A DNA stretch of 64,000 nt from Sycobia sp. Sy_11. Lineage: Eukaryota > Arthropoda > Insecta > Hymenoptera > Epichrysomallidae. Positions 61,678 to 64,000 of the stretch are shown here, in pieces. How positions within the stretch are numbered: position 1 is the first letter of the stretch; each line of letters opens with the position of its first letter. Made by a program: the position numbers and the translations under genes. The stretch is from contig JACCIC010000036.1 of assembly GCA_018907035.1 (NCBI GenBank), forward strand, positions 434,001 to 498,000. Reading direction: 5' to 3'. The notes under the pieces are model-generated. The model saw only the letters and a program-made list of their open reading frames with translations. It ran no database searches and was not told where the DNA came from.

Positions 61678-63866
61678 TCATAGGTCACGTTTTGAGGGGG
61701 GTATCAAATGATTTGGTAATTCTTCAGGTAATTCATGACCATCTAACTTAACACTAATCAAATGCATGGCCAAAGCAAATTCATCAGAATCTAAGTATCC
61801 ATCTTTATCAACATCAGATAATTTCCAGATTTTTCCAAGTACACTGTTAGGCAATTTGGATTTAACCATTTCAGATTTTGCAGCTGAAAATGTCAAAATT
61901 AGCATCAATATTTATGCTTTATTATGCTAAATATAGTGTGTTCAAATTACTATCTACCTGATCCTGTAATTTTGCCATCGGATGGTCCAAGAGACTCAAA
62001 CAAGGAATCATATTTATATTTTTCTTTCATTACAATCCATTCGGGCTCATTGGATCCTGCATCAATTCCTTCTCCTTTTTTATATCCAAATGGACTTATT
62101 TGATCTTCTACTCCTTCAAATGCTCCTCCTATAAATAAAAGATGAAGGTTAAAATATTGATGTGTTTAATTTAAGATTGCTTATGTACCTTTAATATATG
62201 GTTCTGAAGAAGTTGTTGTTTCATCATGAGGAATCATTGACATAAGTTTTGAAATATCTTCTGATAGCATTTTATCTACAACTTCTAATAATTTAGGTTT
62301 TAGAACATTGAATTTAGTAAAATCATGTAAGGCTAGATTTTCCTGCATTTTTTTGAGATCTGGAAAATCGCCTGGAGATATTTGCTGTTCACGTTGAATT
62401 TGATCATAAATTTGTCCTAAGTTTTTAATGAGCTCTTTCTTTTTAGCATCTTTTCCAAATACATTAGGCATTTCTTTACGTAAAGCACTGATAATGTAAG
62501 CATGCACCTATAATTAAATATAGCAATAATATACATCAATTGACAAACATTAAATTTATTATATAATTTACGTTACCTTTGCAAGACGAGCTCTTTTGAT
62601 TAAATCATTAAGTTTCCGAAGTGCAGCATTACGTGGCAGTGATCGCATATCTTTAAAAAGGTCTTGTTCTTCATCTTCGAATAATCTAAAGTATTACAAA
62701 ATAATATTTAATGTTATTATAAAATGAAATTTATAATTTATATATATTTTACCTTCTATTAACATCATATCGTAATGGTTGGTCCCAGAAAGATCCAATA
62801 TATACACGTGCTACTTCTGGTGTTTGCAAAACTTTACCAAGAGACCACATAAGTGCACCATAAACACGCATAAGTTGTTGATGATCTACCATATCAGCTT
62901 TATTTAAAACAATTCTAATTTTATCATCGTGTCCACGTAGAGCTTCAATAGATCGACGAAATTCATCAGAAATATCCAGTTTATGTGCGTCAAATAAAAG
63001 AATAATTCTATCTACACGTTCTGCAAACCATTCTAATACTCCTGTGAAGTCATAACCTCTGTCTACCTATTGCATGACAAAAAAAGTTAAATGAATTTTC
63101 TAAAGCATTAAAATATCAAATAGAAATTATATATTTATAGCTTGACATTACCAAATAGATAACATATTAGTCTGTCTAATAGCTAAATATACAACAGAAA
63201 AATATAATAGTCTGACCGATGAGTTTTATACATTTTTAACTTAATTTATACACTGATATAAAAAAATTAAAAAATACATTTTTATTACAAGGTAATGTTA
63301 GTTTGTTTTAGATATTAACAAGGTCTAGAGAAAATGATTTTAGTATATCTTATTAAACTAATGTAATTAAAAATACTCACTCTCTGTTTTTCGCCAGAAA
63401 GAATTCCAGGAGTGTCAACAATGGAAATACCTTTGAGAACTGGGGAATTTACTGTAGAACACTGGAACCGGTTGAGGAAGGCATTTCCAAACTTAGTAAG
63501 GGGTTTAAACTGTTTTTCAGAATCAACTATCAAGGCATTACCAGGAATAACACTCTCTTTGTCATCATACATAACGGCAATAAACCTATCTGTAGTTGGT
63601 TCTGGTCCAATTCTGATTCCAGGGAAATCCCTCTCCAGTAAATATTTAATAAATGTTGTTTTACCAGTAGAATATTGACCTACTAATAATATCATTGGTT
63701 TTGCATCAAAATCTGGATCATCAAGTTGTGGTGAATGGAAGTCGTGGAACTGATGGTATTGCTCCAATGGTAATAATTTACTTTTGTAAATCTTTTTAAG
63801 ACCCTCCGTGACATTCTCAAATAAATTCTGTTTACTGGAATCTTCTTTACTTAGCCAGCTGAACAT
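61678..63866 (-). CDS. EHD1: EH domain-containing ATPase (EHD1 / Past1 / RME-1)
   Basis: Dynamin-like membrane-remodelling ATPase of endocytic recycling. Six exons on the minus strand join in phase: 63381-63866, 62753-63066, 62577-62685, 62189-62507, 61958-62128 and 61678-61883. They give 534 residues, the family length. The start is ATG at 63866-63864 ([10 protein letters not shown]). The G domain shows the P-loop GQYSTGKT (63-70), [14 protein letters not shown] (150-157) and NKAD (217-220). A helical region follows ([20 protein letters not shown]), then an NPF-like linker ([11 protein letters not shown]) and a C-terminal EH domain with one calcium-binding EF loop ([13 protein letters not shown]) and the conserved KIWKLSDVD tryptophan. 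The end is [10 protein letters not shown]. All introns are GT-AG. No break or missing key residue seen. Confidence 0.97.
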
Positions 63867-64000
63867 TTTGGATAGAAGTGGTCTCTCACTTTAAACAATC
63901 AATCTATAATAGAAAAAAATATACTGCATAATCAGAAAGAAATATAAAAAAATCAATCGAAACGAATAATATTTATGCACACATAATAATATCTTATATG
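63867..64000 (-). other. EHD 5' UTR / upstream sequence
   Basis: A CTATAATAG-like acceptor-rich patch near 63905 could be a 5' UTR splice site. Too short to decide. Confidence 0.3.

Overview
This window reads as arthropod nuclear DNA, most likely an insect and by overall style a hymenopteran (inference). It is AT-rich. Genes are split by short GT-AG introns, and the space between them is packed with dinucleotide repeats and transposon relics: mariner, Ty3/Gypsy and BEL/Pao. I see no bacterial features.

Region by region: (1) 171-666 is the GC-rich last coding exon of an unrecognised plus-strand gene. It is followed by about 10 kb of gene-free, microsatellite-rich DNA. (2) 10.9-23.6 kb is a compact housekeeping cluster: NDUFS4 (complex I, minus), two tandem small ORFs (plus), an ETAA1-like replication-stress protein (plus), GCP4 of the gamma-tubulin ring complex (plus), OSTF1 (SH3-ankyrin, minus) and the ER SNARE USE1 (minus). 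I could join all exons with consistent splice phases. (3) 23.6-32.4 kb has no gene that I recognise. It holds a duplicated 0.22-kb sequence, a retroelement tail with a hammerhead-ribozyme-like motif, and a large fold-back region with tRNA-like segments in both arms. (4) 32.7-41 kb contains a possible orphan exon, a second copy of a dispersed repeat first seen at 15.8 kb, three mariner relics, a possible solo LTR, and a decayed virus-like (capsid-type) gene fragment. (5) 41.2-59 kb is a nested transposon complex. Arms built from exact 60-bp monomers in a 180-bp higher-order pattern lie inverted around a BEL/Pao pol relic. One arm plus its flank and a mariner end is duplicated 11.7 kb away. A rearranged Gypsy-type LTR element sits in the TA repeat of the second copy. 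(6) 61.7-63.9 kb is a complete EHD/Past1 membrane-remodelling ATPase gene (minus), with a 534-residue product.

The cellular genes do not form one pathway. They are ordinary conserved genes in close packing: GCP4 and OSTF1 are tail to tail about 150 bp apart, and OSTF1 and USE1 are in tandem about 300 bp apart. The less ordinary content is in the repeats: the hammerhead-like motif, the 60-bp arms, the virus-like relic and the tandem small ORFs.
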